A stretch of DNA of 8,427 nucleotides from Thermoflexales bacterium (GTDB lineage Bacteria; Chloroflexota; Anaerolineae; S140-20). Each line of letters opens with the position of its first letter. Positions within the stretch are counted from its first letter, which is position 1. Under the pieces are notes generated by a model, which saw nothing but the letters and a program-made list of their open reading frames with translations, had not been told where the DNA came from and did no database searches. The stretch lies in NCBI GenBank assembly GCA_015484715.1, contig WFUY01000100.1:1-8427 (forward strand). The letters are read 5' to 3'. The position numbers and the translations under genes were made by a program. Of the stretch, positions 7,856-8,427 are shown piece by piece.

Positions 7856-7861
7856 CCTCCT
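7856..7861 (-). promoter_or_regulatory. Ribosome binding site of the response regulator
   Basis: AGGAGG on the minus strand, 9 nt before the ATG at 7846. It is a full-consensus Shine-Dalgarno and the strongest in the window. It supports the start at 7846, and contrasts with kinase B, which has no clear site of its own. Confidence 0.8.
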
Positions 7862-7869
7862 GCGGGGAC

Positions 7870-7878
7870 ATTATACCA
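7870..7878 (-). promoter_or_regulatory. Extended -10 promoter of the regulator-kinase operon
   Basis: The minus strand reads TGG then TATAAT (7878-7870), a perfect -10 hexamer with the TG extension that can stand in for a poor -35. The best -35 candidate at the usual distance, GTGCAA 18 nt upstream, is weak. A start near 7863 would give a very short leader of about 17 nt before the ATG at 7846. The promoter lies within the 3' end of the transposase frame, probably past the point where transposase homology ends. Seen directly as a motif; activity is inferred. Confidence 0.6.
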
Positions 7879-7928
7879 CATATTGTCCAATCTTGCACTG
7901 GGGGTAGGGGGCGACCGTCACGAGTGCA

Positions 7929-8427
7929 GTGCCGGTCAAACCGCCTGATGACCAATTCCACCGCATTGTTGGTCTTGGGAATCACCCGGCTCTCGATGCC
8001 ATTGACCAGGGTAGGCCAATGCCGCTCCAGAAACTCAAAGATGACCACGGCCCCAGGCCTCTCTTTCACATAGCGCTCCCGCAAGGCCATCACCGCTTCG
8101 TACCGCTTCTGCGCCGTGCGTTTGGTCCTGGCCTCGAAGATGTGGTAGATCTTCCCCTTCAGGGCCTCGGCCTCCGGATGGGTCTCGGCGTAATCCGCAC
8201 CATAGACCTCCTTGAAGTGCTCCTGCACATTCTGCAAGGCGTGGAAGATGCATTGATGGTGCTGAGCCTTGGGGAAGACCTGGGCGATGAGAGGGCCGTA
8301 GTCCACCCGCAGGTCGGTCACGATCACCCGGGGGTGATACCCCTTGGCCCGCAAGGCCAGCAGGAAGGCTTGAGCACTCTCTTTGGTGTTGTGGGGATAG
8401 ATGGCGATATGCAACAGGTCATAGGTG
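7929..8427 (-). mobile_element. Insertion-sequence remnant (left boundary approximate)
   Basis: This is the part of the transposase frame that still looks like a DDE transposase. It extends off the window to the right. No terminal inverted repeat or target-site duplication could be identified at the left end. The boundary is placed where the protein stops resembling the family, just after RRFDRH, and could be off by some tens of bases. It is oriented in the same direction as the downstream regulator, so transcription from the element could read into the operon. Confidence 0.5.

Larger units (their letters stand above)
7812..8427 (-). pseudogene. DDE-type transposase, 3' part, probably truncated at its C-terminus
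   Basis: The frame is open at the right edge of the window, so the N-terminal part and true start lie outside. A TTG at 8414 is merely the first possible start in view, and T-Y-D-L-L reads on upstream. The visible protein contains VIVTDLRVDYGPLI, whose D (codon 8313-8315) fits the second catalytic Asp, and AQHHQCIFHALQNV, typical of DDE transposases. It ends with PKTNNAVELVIRRFD, where E (codon 7956-7958) fits the catalytic Glu. From memory, relatives continue after RRFD with about 60 or more residues. Here the sequence turns into low-complexity, unrelated-looking residues after H (codon 7929-7931). It then runs over the regulator promoter and 35 nt into the regulator gene. I infer that the native C-terminus was lost and that the stop at 7812 is accidental. 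Exact IS family not assigned. Confidence 0.7.

Noticed and set aside
7895..7932. GCACTG (7895-7900) and CAGTGC (7927-7932) as terminal inverted repeats or an operator
   Set aside because: Six matching bases 26 nt apart are easily chance, and nothing else supports an element end or a binding site.

Overview
The window is GC-rich and densely coded, and everything recognisable lies on the minus strand. Reading in the direction of transcription (high to low coordinates) it holds the 3' part of a DDE-type transposase, an OmpR/PhoB-family response regulator (236 aa), a multi-domain PAS/GAF sensor histidine kinase (1013 aa, kinase B), a 234-nt spacer with a striking imperfect palindrome, and a second, larger GAF-rich membrane histidine kinase (1282 aa from the chosen start, kinase A). 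No rRNA, tRNA or CRISPR array was seen. The style (long kinases with tandem GAF domains, an OmpR-type regulator next to them, this transposase type) is what I associate with Chloroflexota such as Anaerolineae or related thermophilic lineages. That taxonomic guess is inference; no marker gene is present.

Layout. 7812-8427: transposase reading frame, open at the right edge. Its C-terminus appears lost just after the TNNAVE motif, so it looks like an insertion-sequence remnant. 7856-7878: a good extended -10 promoter and a strong Shine-Dalgarno for the response regulator, placed inside what remains of the transposase frame. 7136-7846: response regulator. 4090-7131: kinase B, starting only 4 nt after the regulator stop codon. 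3856-4089: spacer with a 32-nt inverted repeat (5-nt loop) built from repeated CACGAAT/ATTCGTG heptamers. 7-3855: kinase A.

How they may work together. The regulator and kinase B form a classic two-component pair that is almost certainly co-transcribed. Kinase A is a paralogue of kinase B. Their GAF modules align one-to-one with nearly the same spacing, their phosphoacceptor boxes are nearly identical (HDLRSPLTAI and HDIRSPLTAV), and A carries one extra GAF domain just before the shared PAS-HisKA-HATPase core. Only one receiver protein is in view, so both kinases may feed the same regulator: one through a single-anchor cytosolic PAS/GAF sensor, the other through a seven- or eight-helix membrane sensor. 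This two-kinase, one-regulator arrangement, with a repeat element between the kinase genes, is the most interesting aspect of the window. It is an unusual sensory locus made of known parts, not a clearly new class of system.
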